From an uncultured Campylobacterales bacterium (GTDB lineage Bacteria > Campylobacterota > Campylobacteria > Campylobacterales > Arcobacteraceae), in contig CALKDR010000001.1 of NCBI GenBank assembly GCA_938084175.1, positions 44,160-108,159 of the forward strand: a stretch of DNA of 64,000 nucleotides, given 5' to 3'. A program made the position numbers and the translations under genes. The notes beneath the pieces were generated by a model. That model did not search any database and had not been told where the DNA came from. It saw nothing but the letters and a program-made list of their open reading frames with translations. Positions 39,154 to 49,200 of this stretch are shown here, piece after piece. Position 1 is the stretch's first letter. Every line of letters begins with the position of its first letter.

Positions 39154-39525
39154 ATGTATCAAATAAATGAAAAAGAGTTCAAATGCCCAATATCTGTTAC
39201 ATTAGATATATTTAATGATAGATGGAAACTATCAATTATTTGGCATTTATTAGATTCTGAAAAAAGATTTAAAGATTTACATGCTCAAATTGATGATATA
39301 ACTCAAAAAACATTAACAGTAAAATTAAAAGAACTAGAAAAGAAAAATATTATACATAGAGAAGTATTCGCACAAGTTCCTCCTAAAGTTGTGTATTCTT
39401 TAACTCCTGCAGGAAGAAGATTAACTCCTGTTTTAAACGAAATGTTTGATTGGGGTGTTGGTTATGTGGAAGAGTTTGGCAAAATAACAGAAGTTATAAA
39501 TAAAAAAAAGAATATTTTATTATAG
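39154..39525 (+). CDS. HxlR-family transcriptional regulator
   Basis: 123-residue winged helix protein. The family start EFKCPISVTLDIFNDRWKLSIIWHLL has the conserved redox-active-type Cys11, then RFKDLHAQIDDITQKTLTVKLKELE (recognition helix) and VPPKVVYSLTPAGRRL (wing). Members such as HypR and QorR sense disulfide or quinone stress through this Cys. It is divergent from two flavin oxidoreductase genes, with the operator between. AGAAGGAGA ribosome binding site. Its TAG abuts the ATG of the transporter gene. Confidence 0.9.
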   Translation: MYQINEKEFKCPISVTLDIFNDRWKLSIIWHLLDSEKRFKDLHAQIDDITQKTLTVKLKELEKKNIIHREVFAQVPPKVVYSLTPAGRRLTPVLNEMFDWGVGYVEEFGKITEVINKKKNILL

Positions 39526-40425
39526 ATGGAAAACTTTGCATTAATTGCTCTTGCAATCACTATTGGATATGTACTACAAAAATTAAATATTTTTCCAAAA
39601 GAAACGCCGAATATTTTAAATAAATTTATTATATATATTTCATTACCTGCAATAATTTTATTACAAGTTCCTAAACTAAACTTCTCCCTAGATATTTTAA
39701 TTCCTGCACTTATTGCATGGATTGTAATGCTAATATCTGCTTTACTTGTACTTGGTATTTCAAAAATACTAAACTGGAGTAAAGAGATTACGGGAAGTTT
39801 ATTATTAGTTGCAATTTTAACAAATAGCTCAATAATGGGAATTCCAATAATAAACGCTTACATAGGAGAAGATGCTCTTCCTTTTGTTCTTATTTATGAC
39901 CAATTAGGAACATTTTTAGCACTTGCGGTTTATGGTGCATTTATTACAGCTTATTATTCATCTAATTCAAACTTGAGTTTTAAGTTAATTGTAATAAAGA
40001 TTATCACTTTTCCATCTTTTTTAGCTTTATTATTTGCCCTACTTTTTCTAGGTCAAACATTTCCTCTAATTATTACAAATATTCTTACGACATTTGCAAA
40101 TACTTTAATTCCCGTAGCACTTGTAGCTGTTGGTTTACAATTACAGTTTAAGTTACCACGTGATGATATTAAACCTCTAAGTATTGCACTTTTAATAAAA
40201 CTAATAATTGCCCCAATAATCGCATATTTAACTGTTATTTTATTTGGATGGAATAACCTTGCAGGTCAAGTATCAATATTTGAAGCAGGAATGGCTCCAA
40301 TGATTACAGCAGGAGCAATGGCTTCAATGGCAGGACTAGCTCCAAGATTAAGTGTAGCAATTGTAGGTTATGGAATTTTGATTTCATTTATTACAACAGG
40401 TGTTATTTTCAAACTAATAATGTAA
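39526..40425 (+). CDS. AEC family membrane transporter
   Basis: 299 residues with about ten hydrophobic helices, starting MENFALIALAITIGYVLQKL, and the conserved GMAPMITAGAMASMAGLAPRL near the end, the hallmark of auxin efflux carrier-type permeases (YfdV/MdcF). It starts directly after the HxlR stop, so both are one transcript. An export role in the same stress response is inferred from context. Confidence 0.88.
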   Translation: MENFALIALAITIGYVLQKLNIFPKETPNILNKFIIYISLPAIILLQVPKLNFSLDILIPALIAWIVMLISALLVLGISKILNWSKEITGSLLLVAILTNSSIMGIPIINAYIGEDALPFVLIYDQLGTFLALAVYGAFITAYYSSNSNLSFKLIVIKIITFPSFLALLFALLFLGQTFPLIITNILTTFANTLIPVALVAVGLQLQFKLPRDDIKPLSIALLIKLIIAPIIAYLTVILFGWNNLAGQVSIFEAGMAPMITAGAMASMAGLAPRLSVAIVGYGILISFITTGVIFKLIM

Positions 40426-40506
40426 ATGTTACAAATAACTTTGCTCTTAACTATTTGTTAACACTAAAATAGTAATATGCTTTATAAAATTAATATAGGA
40501 AGATTT

Positions 40507-41235
40507 ATGATACAAATGACAAAAAAATTATTACTTGTAGCAGCAATTACAACAAGCTTGAATGCAGCTACAGAATTATCTACAAATGAAATAAAACAAA
40601 TAGAAAACCTTGAACTATTTAAAAGAGCTCAAATAAATATTACAAAAGCTTATGATATGGGAAACCTATACGCTTTAAAAATTAAAGTTCAAGGTAATAA
40701 TGACGAAGTATTTTTAACAAAAGATAAAAAAAGTTTAATCACAGGTGAAGTTATTGATACAGCTTCTGGAGCAAAGGTAACAATTCCTGCTGATTTAACA
40801 GGAGTTAGAGGTAAAGAAGCATTTACTTATGGAAGTGGTTCAGATGAGTACTTCTTATTTACAGACCCTGAGTGTCCTTATTGTAAAAAGTTTGAATCAT
40901 ATTTTCCTCAAATAGAGAAAAATGTAAAGATTAGAGTTTTCTATTATCCTTTAGAGTTTCATAAAAATGCAAAAGATATGTCTATATATATAATGAGTAA
41001 AAAAACTACAGAAGATAAATCAAAGACTATGCTAAGTTTAGATTTAAATGATGAAGCTTATAAAAATAGAAAGTATTCAAAAGAAGAGTTAGCTAAATTA
41101 GAAGCTAAATTAGCTGAACAAATGTCAATAGCTCAAAACCTAGGAGTTCAAGGAACACCAGCAGTATTTGATAAAAAAGGTAACAAAGTTTCTTGGCCTA
41201 ATATGCTTCAAAAATATGGTGTAAATTTACAATAA
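40507..41235 (+). CDS. Periplasmic thiol:disulfide interchange protein, DsbC/DsbG-like
   Basis: 242 residues from ATG 40507, which has AGGAAG upstream; an earlier ATG at 40477 would spoil the signal peptide (MIQMTKKLLLVAAITTSLNA). A dimerisation-like N-terminal region precedes the thioredoxin fold with the active site CPYC (Cys123, Cys126) and the cis-Pro loop GVQGTPAVF. It would isomerise or reduce disulfides of exported proteins. The CPYC site is less usual than the CGYC of DsbC and is seen in this phylum. Confidence 0.87.
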   Translation: MIQMTKKLLLVAAITTSLNAATELSTNEIKQIENLELFKRAQINITKAYDMGNLYALKIKVQGNNDEVFLTKDKKSLITGEVIDTASGAKVTIPADLTGVRGKEAFTYGSGSDEYFLFTDPECPYCKKFESYFPQIEKNVKIRVFYYPLEFHKNAKDMSIYIMSKKTTEDKSKTMLSLDLNDEAYKNRKYSKEELAKLEAKLAEQMSIAQNLGVQGTPAVFDKKGNKVSWPNMLQKYGVNLQ

Positions 41236-41252
41236 AAATTTAAATTTTTATT
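41231..41252. terminator. AT-only palindrome after the dsb gene
   Basis: AATAAAAATTT and its complement form a perfect 22-bp palindrome overlapping the stop codon. It could be a weak terminator. Confidence 0.4.
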
Positions 41253-41263
41253 CTCGCAAAAAC

Positions 41264-41293
41264 TTTATATACTGCTAAATAGCAGTATATAAA
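41264..41293. repeat. 14-bp inverted repeat with 2-nt centre
   Basis: TTTATATACTGCTA and its exact complement around AA. There is no T-run after it, so it looks more like a protein-binding site or an RNA hairpin than a terminator. It is 92 bp upstream of the small lipoprotein frame. Confidence 0.6.
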
Positions 41294-41384
41294 ACGCTAC
41301 TTCTACAAAATAATCTTAAAATAATTAATCATTTACTTTCATTTATAATATTCAGATATATTAAATTATATACAAGGATAAACA

Positions 41385-41483
41385 ATGAATATAATCAAGA
41401 TATCTTTTATCTTATTAATTTCAATACTTTTTACAGCCTGTGCTAATAATAATTTAAATATTAAAAGCAATCAAATTGAATAA
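41385..41483 (+). CDS. Small lipoprotein-like peptide, 32 residues
   Basis: ATG with AAGGA 8 bp upstream; a hydrophobic signal then the lipobox LFTAC (Cys19) and the short tail ANNNLNIKSNQIE. It overlaps the TTG start of the TAXI pseudogene by 8 bp and may have been its operon partner, or it may be the first part of a truncated longer lipoprotein. No homologue recognised. Confidence 0.45.
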   Translation: MNIIKISFILLISILFTACANNNLNIKSNQIE

Positions 41484-42000
41484 AATATTTATAATTGCCT
41501 TACTTTTAACTAATCTAAGTGCTAATAAAGTTAATCAAAATATTTAATAGCAACAGCAAATTCAGGTGGAACTTTTTATCCAGTTGGAGCTGGAATTGCA
41601 ACTATTACATCTTTGCAATTATCTAAAAAAACAGACTTATCTTTTCAGCTATTACATCTGCTGTTTCTGCTAAAAATATAGATATTCTAGAAAAAAGATG
41701 AAGTAAATTCTGCACTATTACAAGGTCTATTCTCTTCTATGACTTGGCAAGGAAAAGCTACATATGAGAATAAAGCAAAGAAAAATCTTAGATTAATTTC
41801 TATGTTATGGCAAAATGTTGAAAATTTTACAGTAAAAAAAGATTTTATTAATATATGAGAATTTACCTTAAGCAACAAAAGTGATGTCTTTGCAAAAAGC
41901 CATTGTAGGATTGCCAATGCCACTACATCCAGGAGCTTTGAAATTCTATAAAAAAAAAGGAATTAAAATTCCAAGTTCATTAATACCTAAAGAGTTTTAA
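41476..42000 (+). pseudogene. TAXI-family TRAP transporter solute-binding protein, decayed
   Basis: TTG 41476 opens the signal MNKIFIIALLLTNLSANKVN, then a stop. IATANSGGTFYPVGAGIATI, the diagnostic TAXI start, follows in another frame, then SALLQGLFSSMTWQGKATYE, NLRLISMLWQNVENFTVKKD and finally VGLPMPLHPGALKFYKKKGI with KEF before TAA. About 60% of the expected length remains, so there is an internal deletion besides several frameshifts. The permease gene is not adjacent. Confidence 0.85.
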
Positions 42001-42070
42001 ATATATTAGAATATATTAAACTAAAGCTTACTATTGCAAGCTAATAGTCCAACTGTTTGAATTTAGTTTT

Positions 42071-42517
42071 TTATTTTTCTATAGAAATATAAATTTCTAT
42101 TTCATCTTCTTTTGTGTAGTGTTCAAAATCGATTGTATATGCTCTTTTAAATTCAGTGTTATTTTCAAAATAATCCCAGATTTCAGCCCAAGTATCAACT
42201 ACAACTTGTGGTAATTCACCTTCTTTTTTGAAAATTAAATATTTTTCATCTTTAATTACGATTGCATTTTTAGCTTTTGTAACTTCAACACCAACAGTTA
42301 CATCAAAATCACCATTTAAATCTCTTGTATAATTTGAATAAACTCCATACATAGATTTATTGTTTGCTTTATCATGTGTTGCACTGTATACATTGTCTTC
42401 TACATAATTATCCCAAACAGTTTGAATCTTTGCTGTTTCTTCACTAGCTTCGTTTTTATTATTAGTAGTAATTGTAGCTCCACTAATCATTAAATTTTTT
42501 ATTCTTTTAGTTTTCAT
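42071..42517 (-). CDS. GyrI-like small-molecule-binding domain protein
   Basis: 148 residues resembling the effector-binding domain of AraC/MerR regulators and GyrI (integron-associated effector-binding fold): KNLMISGATITTNNKNEASE, KSMYGVYSNYTRDLNGDFDVTVG, then LPQVVVDTWAEIWDYF and a closing EIEIYISIEK. No DNA-binding domain. It may bind cationic drugs or sequester a toxin. It lies 1 bp after the zinc-ribbon gene, so the two are co-transcribed. Confidence 0.75.
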   Translation of the reverse strand: MKTKRIKNLMISGATITTNNKNEASEETAKIQTVWDNYVEDNVYSATHDKANNKSMYGVYSNYTRDLNGDFDVTVGVEVTKAKNAIVIKDEKYLIFKKEGELPQVVVDTWAEIWDYFENNTEFKRAYTIDFEHYTKEDEIEIYISIEK

Positions 42518-42518
42518 A

Positions 42519-42863
42519 TTATGACTTCTTTACAAATTTTGGAGTGATTTTAATAGCACCAACACCAGGTATTTTACAATCAATATTATGATCAATTGCA
42601 CTCTCTACTAATCTAATGTTTTTTATTTTAGTACCAACTTTAACCACAGAAGAACTACCTTTTACTTTTAAATCTTTTATAATAGTAACATCATCACCAC
42701 TTCTTAAAGTTTCCCCATTTGAATCTTTTACTGTAAATTCTACTTCTTCTTCTGATTGTTGGTCAGCTGACCACTCATGTGCACATTCTGGACAAATTAG
42801 TAAAGAACCATCTTCATAAGTATATTCACTATTACATTTTGGGCAATTTGGTAGTTGTTCCAT
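42519..42863 (-). CDS. yjdM: YjdM/PhnA-family zinc-ribbon protein
   Basis: 114 residues. The N-terminal zinc ribbon is [28 protein letters not shown], and the C-terminal SH3-like domain reads [21 protein letters not shown] and [22 protein letters not shown], the full YjdM layout. Despite the old name PhnA it is not a phosphonoacetate hydrolase; function unknown. Confidence 0.9.
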   Translation of the reverse strand: MEQLPNCPKCNSEYTYEDGSLLICPECAHEWSADQQSEEEVEFTVKDSNGETLRSGDDVTIIKDLKVKGSSSVVKVGTKIKNIRLVESAIDHNIDCKIPGVGAIKITPKFVKKS

Positions 42864-42936
42864 TTTTTTCCTTTTATTTATATATTCGCATGATATCCAA
42901 AATCTTGTTAGGACTTGGTAATACTAATCTTATTAA

Positions 42937-43740
42937 TTATAAAAGATTAGTAAGTAGAAGTATTTCTTTATCTTCTAAAGAGAAATGAGCTAAATCCAAA
43001 TCTTCTATCATATGTTTTTTTGATGTAGTTCCATTTAGAACAGTAATATCTATTTGATTTAAAAATTTGTAAAATATTTGTTCTTTAGTTTTTTTATATT
43101 TCTTTGATAAAATATCAACTTCTTTTGAAGCTAAAATATGAGGATTTGCAGTCAAAGACCAAAAACTTTGATATGTTATATCTTTTTGCTTACAAAATTC
43201 TCTTAGCTTTTTATCATAGTTAGAATCAGTATAAAATCTATTTTGTAGAACTTTTGGTTTAATTTTTGCAATATCATATAAATATATTAGCAATTTTAAA
43301 TCATAACAATTAGAAATACCAACTTGACCTACTTCTTTGTTTTGTACAAACTCTTCCATAGTTTTATATACTTTTACAAGATCACTTATAGGCTCAAAAG
43401 GAGAATGAATTAAATAAGAATCAATAAAATCAACTTTTAGGTTTTCTTTTGATTTGATAAATGATTTTTCTACTTGAGTTAGAATATCATCACTTGAAAA
43501 GTAAGGCATATTATTTATATCTTGTCCAGATATTGGAGTGAACTTTGTTTGAATAAATATCTCATTTCTTTTGATGCCTTTGTTAAAAACATTTTCTAAG
43601 CCAAGACCAACTAAATCCTCACGATAATGCTTTGGCTGACAAGCTGTATCAATCGCTTTAAAACCTGATAATAAAGCTTCTTCAACTAATCGTGTAGTAT
43701 TTTCTTTTTTCCATGCAGTTCCATATATCATCTTAGACAT
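42937..43740 (-). CDS. Aldo/keto reductase
   Basis: 267 residues. The barrel start is YGTAWKKENTTRLVEEALLSGFKAIDTA, the catalytic Tyr is in KHYRED, the Lys in FIQTKFTP, the His in SYLIHSPFEPI, and there is a cofactor-site region near VGISNCYD. It reduces carbonyls with NADPH; the substrate is unknown. It follows the DUF4395 gene by 9 bp. Confidence 0.88.
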   Translation of the reverse strand: MSKMIYGTAWKKENTTRLVEEALLSGFKAIDTACQPKHYREDLVGLGLENVFNKGIKRNEIFIQTKFTPISGQDINNMPYFSSDDILTQVEKSFIKSKENLKVDFIDSYLIHSPFEPISDLVKVYKTMEEFVQNKEVGQVGISNCYDLKLLIYLYDIAKIKPKVLQNRFYTDSNYDKKLREFCKQKDITYQSFWSLTANPHILASKEVDILSKKYKKTKEQIFYKFLNQIDITVLNGTTSKKHMIEDLDLAHFSLEDKEILLLTNLL

Positions 43741-43749
43741 TGTTTTTCC

Positions 43750-44466
43750 TTACTTACAATTGTGAGCTTTCCACATCTGTTCATGTCCCATATCAATAGC
43801 CCATTGTGGAGCTTTACAATCATCTTTTTGTATTTGAATTGGTTTTTGTGTGAGTGTTGAAGAGGTCATATTATATTTGTAAGTATTTAACAAATAGTAA
43901 AATAATGAAAATAAAGCTATAAAACAAAATATTAGTAAAAATTTTGTTTTATTATCATTTTTTTCTTGTACTTCACATACATCACCTGGACATTTGTTTA
44001 ACTTGATATTTAATTTACTATATAAAATACAACCAAGGCATATTCCAAAAGAAGACTCTAAAAAAAGTAAAACTAAACAAATTACACAAATAAGTAAACG
44101 CAAAGGTGACATAAAGTCAAAAACTATGAAAAAAGCCATTATCAAACCTAAAATTACTCCAAGTGTCCAAGCAAATTTTTTTGGTTTTGCTTCAACCCAT
44201 AAAGCTTTTTGATTAGAAACAATTATCGAACCTAACAACATATAAGGTGCATATTTAGGATTTACAAATACTCTAATAATAAACTCTATAATAAATGTAA
44301 TAGAAAATAATTCTGCCCAAAATAGACTTTTTGTTAAAAAAACTGAAAATAAACTAACAATTCCCAATAAAAACATAATTCCAGCACTAGCTCTTGCCTC
44401 ATTCTCATTTATAACTTTAAAAGAGTATTCCTCAACTGTTTGTCCAAAACTAAATATTTTTCTCAT
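43750..44466 (-). CDS. DUF4395 membrane protein
   Basis: 238 residues with several hydrophobic helices. Features are VEEYSFKVINENEARASAG at the start, FVNPKYAP, and FGICLGCILYSKLN with two Cys, as in DUF4395. An extra C-terminal region has one more helix and a Cys/His-rich tail (CKAPQWAIDMGHEQMWKAHNC) that looks periplasmic. It overlaps the phosphatase gene by 4 bp. Confidence 0.78.
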   Translation of the reverse strand: MRKIFSFGQTVEEYSFKVINENEARASAGIMFLLGIVSLFSVFLTKSLFWAELFSITFIIEFIIRVFVNPKYAPYMLLGSIIVSNQKALWVEAKPKKFAWTLGVILGLIMAFFIVFDFMSPLRLLICVICLVLLFLESSFGICLGCILYSKLNIKLNKCPGDVCEVQEKNDNKTKFLLIFCFIALFSLFYYLLNTYKYNMTSSTLTQKPIQIQKDDCKAPQWAIDMGHEQMWKAHNCK

Positions 44467-45041
44467 CTATTACCAACTAAAGCTACAAATTCATAAGGTT
44501 TTGTATCATTTAATTTTAATAAAACTCCATCACCTGAAGATACATATTGTCCTGAAATTGCTGATATTGTTACTTGATGTGTTACCATTATTATTAGTTT
44601 TTTATTTGTACCTTGTGAATTTATAAAAGATTTTAAAGCTTTTAAATGTCTTTCTTTATTTTGAGTTTTTTCATAAAAAGAGTTCAAAGAAGGTAATTCT
44701 TTTACCTCTCCCATATCAAGAAGTTTTGCAGTCTCTAAACAACGACACCATTGACTTGAAAAAATAGCTGAAGCTTGGATATTATTTTGCTTTAAGACCT
44801 CGCCTATTTTAGAAGCTTGAAGTCTTCCTTCATTATTTAAATTTCTTTGTGTAGAACAATCACCAATTTTAATGTTACTAGGATCTCCAAATCCAGGAGC
44901 TTTTGCATGACGAATCATTAATAAGTACCCATTTTCTTTCATTAATGAAGTAACTTTTTCTCTTTGATTATCTGCAAATGCACCAAGGCTTAAAGCTGTA
45001 ATAATGGAAATATTTATAAATATATATTTAATAAAATACAT
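44463..45041 (-). CDS. Secreted histidine phosphatase family protein
   Basis: 192 residues. A signal peptide (YIFINISIITALSLGAFA) leads to the phosphohistidine motif LLMIRHAKAPGFGDP, the IFSSQWCRCLETAKLLD block and the second catalytic His in MVTHQVTISAISGQ. It resembles the Ais-like branch that trims lipid A or LPS core phosphates, but that is only a resemblance. Operon with DUF4395. Confidence 0.85.
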   Translation of the reverse strand: MYFIKYIFINISIITALSLGAFADNQREKVTSLMKENGYLLMIRHAKAPGFGDPSNIKIGDCSTQRNLNNEGRLQASKIGEVLKQNNIQASAIFSSQWCRCLETAKLLDMGEVKELPSLNSFYEKTQNKERHLKALKSFINSQGTNKKLIIMVTHQVTISAISGQYVSSGDGVLLKLNDTKPYEFVALVGNR

Positions 45042-45064
45042 TTTTATCCTTTTTTAAACAATAA

Positions 45065-46165
45065 CTAGAATTTTTTAATCAAGTTTATATAAACGTCACA
45101 TAAACCTTCAACTTCTTTAACACTTGTTCTCTCACCAATACTATGAATTGTGTCATTTATTACACCAAACTCAATTGCTTCAATTCCAAAGGCTCCAAAA
45201 TATCTAGCATCAGATGTTCCTCCTGCCGTACTATGTTTTGTTGTAATACCTAAAACATCTTTGATCGAATTTTCCATAGCAAGTACAACTTTTGACTCTT
45301 TATTTGTAACAAAAGGATATGAGCCTTGTGTTGTTCTTAATGAATAATCTAAATGACCAAATATTTTTTCAATATATGCTTCAACATCTTCTTTTTTTGT
45401 ATTTGTAGAATTTCTTACATTAAACATTAAGTCTAATTTATTTGGAGTTACATTTGTAACTTGCATTCCAGATCTTATGTCTGTTAAAACCATTTTTGAA
45501 GGTGCAAAATATTCATCGCCATTATCTAAATCATGCCCTGCAATTTCATTTAATAATGGAGCCATTTGATGTATTGGATTGATTCCTTTTTCAGGATAAG
45601 CGGCATGGCCTTGTCTTCCTTGAATAGTTAAATATCCATTAATACTTCCACGTCGTCCTACTTTAATTGCATCACCAAATACCTGCTCACAAGTAGGTTC
45701 TGCTACAACTGCATATTGAGGAATAAAATCAATCTCTTTTAAATATTCTAAAGCTTTAATAGTTCCATAAGTACCCTCACCTTCTTCATCTGAAGTCATT
45801 AAAATACTAAGTGTTCCATCAAAATCTTTTGCGTGTTTACAAGCATATAAATAAGCAGCAACTCCACTTTTCATATCTTGTGTTCCACGTGCAGTTATAA
45901 CTCCATCAATAACATCAGCTGCAAAGGGATCAACACTCCAACCTTCACCTGGAGGAACTACATCTATATGTCCTGCAAAACATAAATGTTGAGCATTTTC
46001 ATTGAATTTTTTATAATAAAATCTATTTTTAGTATCTTCTTTATCTATATTTATACAAGTCCATTCATTGCCTAAGTATTCTTCTATAAAATCAAAACCA
46101 CCATCATCATGTGGAGTTACTGATTTAAATCTTAATAATTTTTGAAATAATTCTATAATAGTCAT
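45065..46165 (-). CDS. dapE: Succinyl-diaminopimelate desuccinylase
   Basis: Cleaves N-succinyl-LL-DAP for lysine and peptidoglycan synthesis. 366 residues. Zinc motifs are CFAGHIDVVPPGEGW and ARGTQDMKSGVAAY, the catalytic MTSDEEGEGTYGT, and the C-terminal KHSTAGGTSDARYF typical of DapE. Confidence 0.95.
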   Translation of the reverse strand: MTIIELFQKLLRFKSVTPHDDGGFDFIEEYLGNEWTCINIDKEDTKNRFYYKKFNENAQHLCFAGHIDVVPPGEGWSVDPFAADVIDGVITARGTQDMKSGVAAYLYACKHAKDFDGTLSILMTSDEEGEGTYGTIKALEYLKEIDFIPQYAVVAEPTCEQVFGDAIKVGRRGSINGYLTIQGRQGHAAYPEKGINPIHQMAPLLNEIAGHDLDNGDEYFAPSKMVLTDIRSGMQVTNVTPNKLDLMFNVRNSTNTKKEDVEAYIEKIFGHLDYSLRTTQGSYPFVTNKESKVVLAMENSIKDVLGITTKHSTAGGTSDARYFGAFGIEAIEFGVINDTIHSIGERTSVKEVEGLCDVYINLIKKF

Positions 46166-46245
46166 CTGTATCCTTTTTAATATGTGATTGTATCAAAATT
46201 GATATTATATTTGTTATAATCTAGCATAAAAATTAAAGGTTTAAA

Positions 46246-49200
46246 ATGGGAAAAATAGAAAAAAGTTTTTATTACTTGTGTTTTTTTCTGGCTATATATA
46301 TAACTATTAGTTTTAAATTAATACCAATTGTTCTTAAAGATCAACTTGTCAAAAATCTAAATGAAAATCTAACTTTAAAAACAAGCATAGAAAAAGTAGA
46401 ATTTAATCCCTTTACTCTTGAAGCTAAGATACATAAACTAGCTTTAAATGATAAAAATGGTAATCAAAGTATATACTTTTCCCAATTTAAATTAAACATA
46501 GCATTATTACGTTCAATACTAGAATTACATATAAGTTTAGATGAAATTTTACTAAAAGACACACTTGTAAATGTAGTAGAAAATCTTGATGGAAGTATAA
46601 ATCTTTCAAAAATATTAAAAGAAAAAAAAGAAAAGATAGAAGAAAAACCAAAAAAAGACGAAACATCATCTGATATAAAATTTTTAATATCAAAAATTAA
46701 AATAGAAAATTTAAATATAAATTATAACAAAATAACAATAAACGGGCCCTATAAGCTTTTTATTAAAGATGTGAATTATACTTTATATGATGTAGGAACT
46801 CATAACAATAGCTTAGCCTCAAATCATTTGGAATTAAATATTAATGAACACACAAAATTAGATCTTAGAGGTGCATTTAACATTTCGCCTTTTAAAATGT
46901 ATGGAAAAGCTAAAATTATTGATTTAAGATTAAAAGAGATTCTTAATCATCAAAAAGAGATATTAAACTTTGATATAAATAAAGAAGCTAGATTTGATTT
47001 AGACTTAGATTATTATATTAATACAAAAGATGATTTTGATTTAAAGATTAATACAACAAAATTAAAATTTTCAAATATTAATCTTAAACAGAATAAAACT
47101 GATGTAATTAAACTTGAGCAAGTACTTATAGGAAATTTAAAGTTTGATTTAATAAAACAAGACATTAAAGCAAATGATATTGAAATTAAAGCACTAAAAA
47201 CAAAGCTAATAGTAGATAAAAATGGTGCAAATTTAGCTAATTTATTTAAAGCTACAAAAGAGTCTAAAAAAGTAAAAAAGAAAGTAAAAAAGAAAGTAAA
47301 AAAGAAAGTAAAAAAGAAAGAAGAAAAGAAAAGTAATGAAGAAAAAACAGCTTTTAAACCATGGAAAATATCTCTATCAAATATAAAGCAAATAAATTCT
47401 GATTTTATATTTTCTAATAAACTTACTAATATGATTGTAGAAACAAAAAAGTTTAACACAAGTGTTTCAAAGATAAATGTTAAAGGTTCAGATATTTATA
47501 TTGCACAAACAAAGTTAAATACACCCAATATTCTGTTTAAAGATTTAAAAAATAAACTAAATATTCAAACAAAAGATACAATATTAACTGCAAATAATTT
47601 AGATATCAATGGTTCAAAAATATCGCTTGAAAGTGCTTCTTTAATTAATCCAAAACTAAATATTGAAGATATTACAAATAATTTAAAGTTAGATGTTAGT
47701 AAAATCGATGCAAATATTAATTCTTTTTTATTAAACAATAATAATATTTCAATAAAAACTGCAAAAATTAAAAAAGGTAAATTAAAGATAGAAGATAGAA
47801 AAAATGAATTAAATATTTACTCTTCAAATGCAGAAGTTAATATTAATAGATTTAGACAAAGCAAGAACAATTTAAGTTTATCTTCTATTAGAGTTTATGA
47901 CCCAAGTGTAACAGTGATAAATAAAAAAGACAAAACTAATATAATTGCAAAAAATATTGATATAAGTGTTAGTGGTATTTCAAATAATAAAAGTGGTCTG
48001 AAAGTTTTAAAAACAGATATTTCTAAACCTAATATTTCTATAATTTTAGAAAAAAATATTTCAAAAAATGCAAGTAAAAAAGAGATAGAAAAAGCAAAAA
48101 ACAAAAAGACAAAAGAGTCTGATGCTAAACTAAACATTGGTCCAATAATTATAAAAAATGCTACTTTATCTTTTGAAGATAAGAATTTACCACTTCCTTT
48201 TAAAACAACAATAAGTGCTTTAAGTGGAAAGGTTTCTAGGCTTAACACAATTGTATCATCAACATCAAAACTAAAAGTTGATGGAGTAGTTGATAAATAT
48301 GGAACAACACAAATTACAGGTATTGTAAATCCAAAAAGTTTAAAAATTCTAACAGATATTAATATGATTTTTAAAAATATATCTATGCAAAACTTTACTC
48401 CTTATACAAGTAAATTTATAGGGAAAGAACTTGCAAATGGTAAATTAGATTTAGACTTAAAATATAATATTGATAAATCAAACCTTGATGCAAAAAACAA
48501 CATTATAATTACAAAATTAAAACTTGGTAAAAAAGTAGAAAGTAAAGATGCTGTTTCATTGCCACTTGAACTTGCAATTGCACTACTTGAAGATAGAAAT
48601 GGAGTAATTGATTTAAGTATTCCTGTAAGTGGTAATATGGACGACCCTCAGTTTTCTATTGCACCAATTGTTTGGAAATCATTTGTTAATCTAATTACAA
48701 AAGCAATTACTGCACCATTTTCACTTCTTGGTTCTATTTTCGGATTTGAAGCTGATGAAATTAATAGTGTAAACTTTCTTTACTCTGAAGAGGATATTAC
48801 ACCAATTCAAAAAGAAACACTTGATAAGGTCTCTGAAATACTTTTAAAACGTCCAAATCTTGTACTAGAGTTCGATCCTTCGTATGAAAAAAACAAGGAC
48901 AAAGAAGCCTTAAAAAGAAAAAAGTTTAATAAGCTTGTTACAAATGAATTACCAAATAAGCAAAAAAAAGATTATGAAGAAGATTATCTTGATTTACTTG
49001 AAGATTTATATGAAGACTATGACAAGGAACTTAAAACTTTAAAAAAGAAATATCCTAATGATTTAAAAGCTTATAAGAAAGAATTAGAAACGTTTATTAT
49101 TTCAGAACAAGAGGTGAAAAAATCTGAACTTTCAAAACTTGCTTTGAATAGAGTAGCAAACATTAAAAAATACTTATTAGAAGAAAAGAAAATACCATCG

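Noticed and set aside
47013..47459. Minus-strand frame rich in Phe inside the DUF748 gene
   Set aside because: Phe repeats are the antisense image of the Lys repeats on the plus strand; no start signal and full overlap with a real gene.
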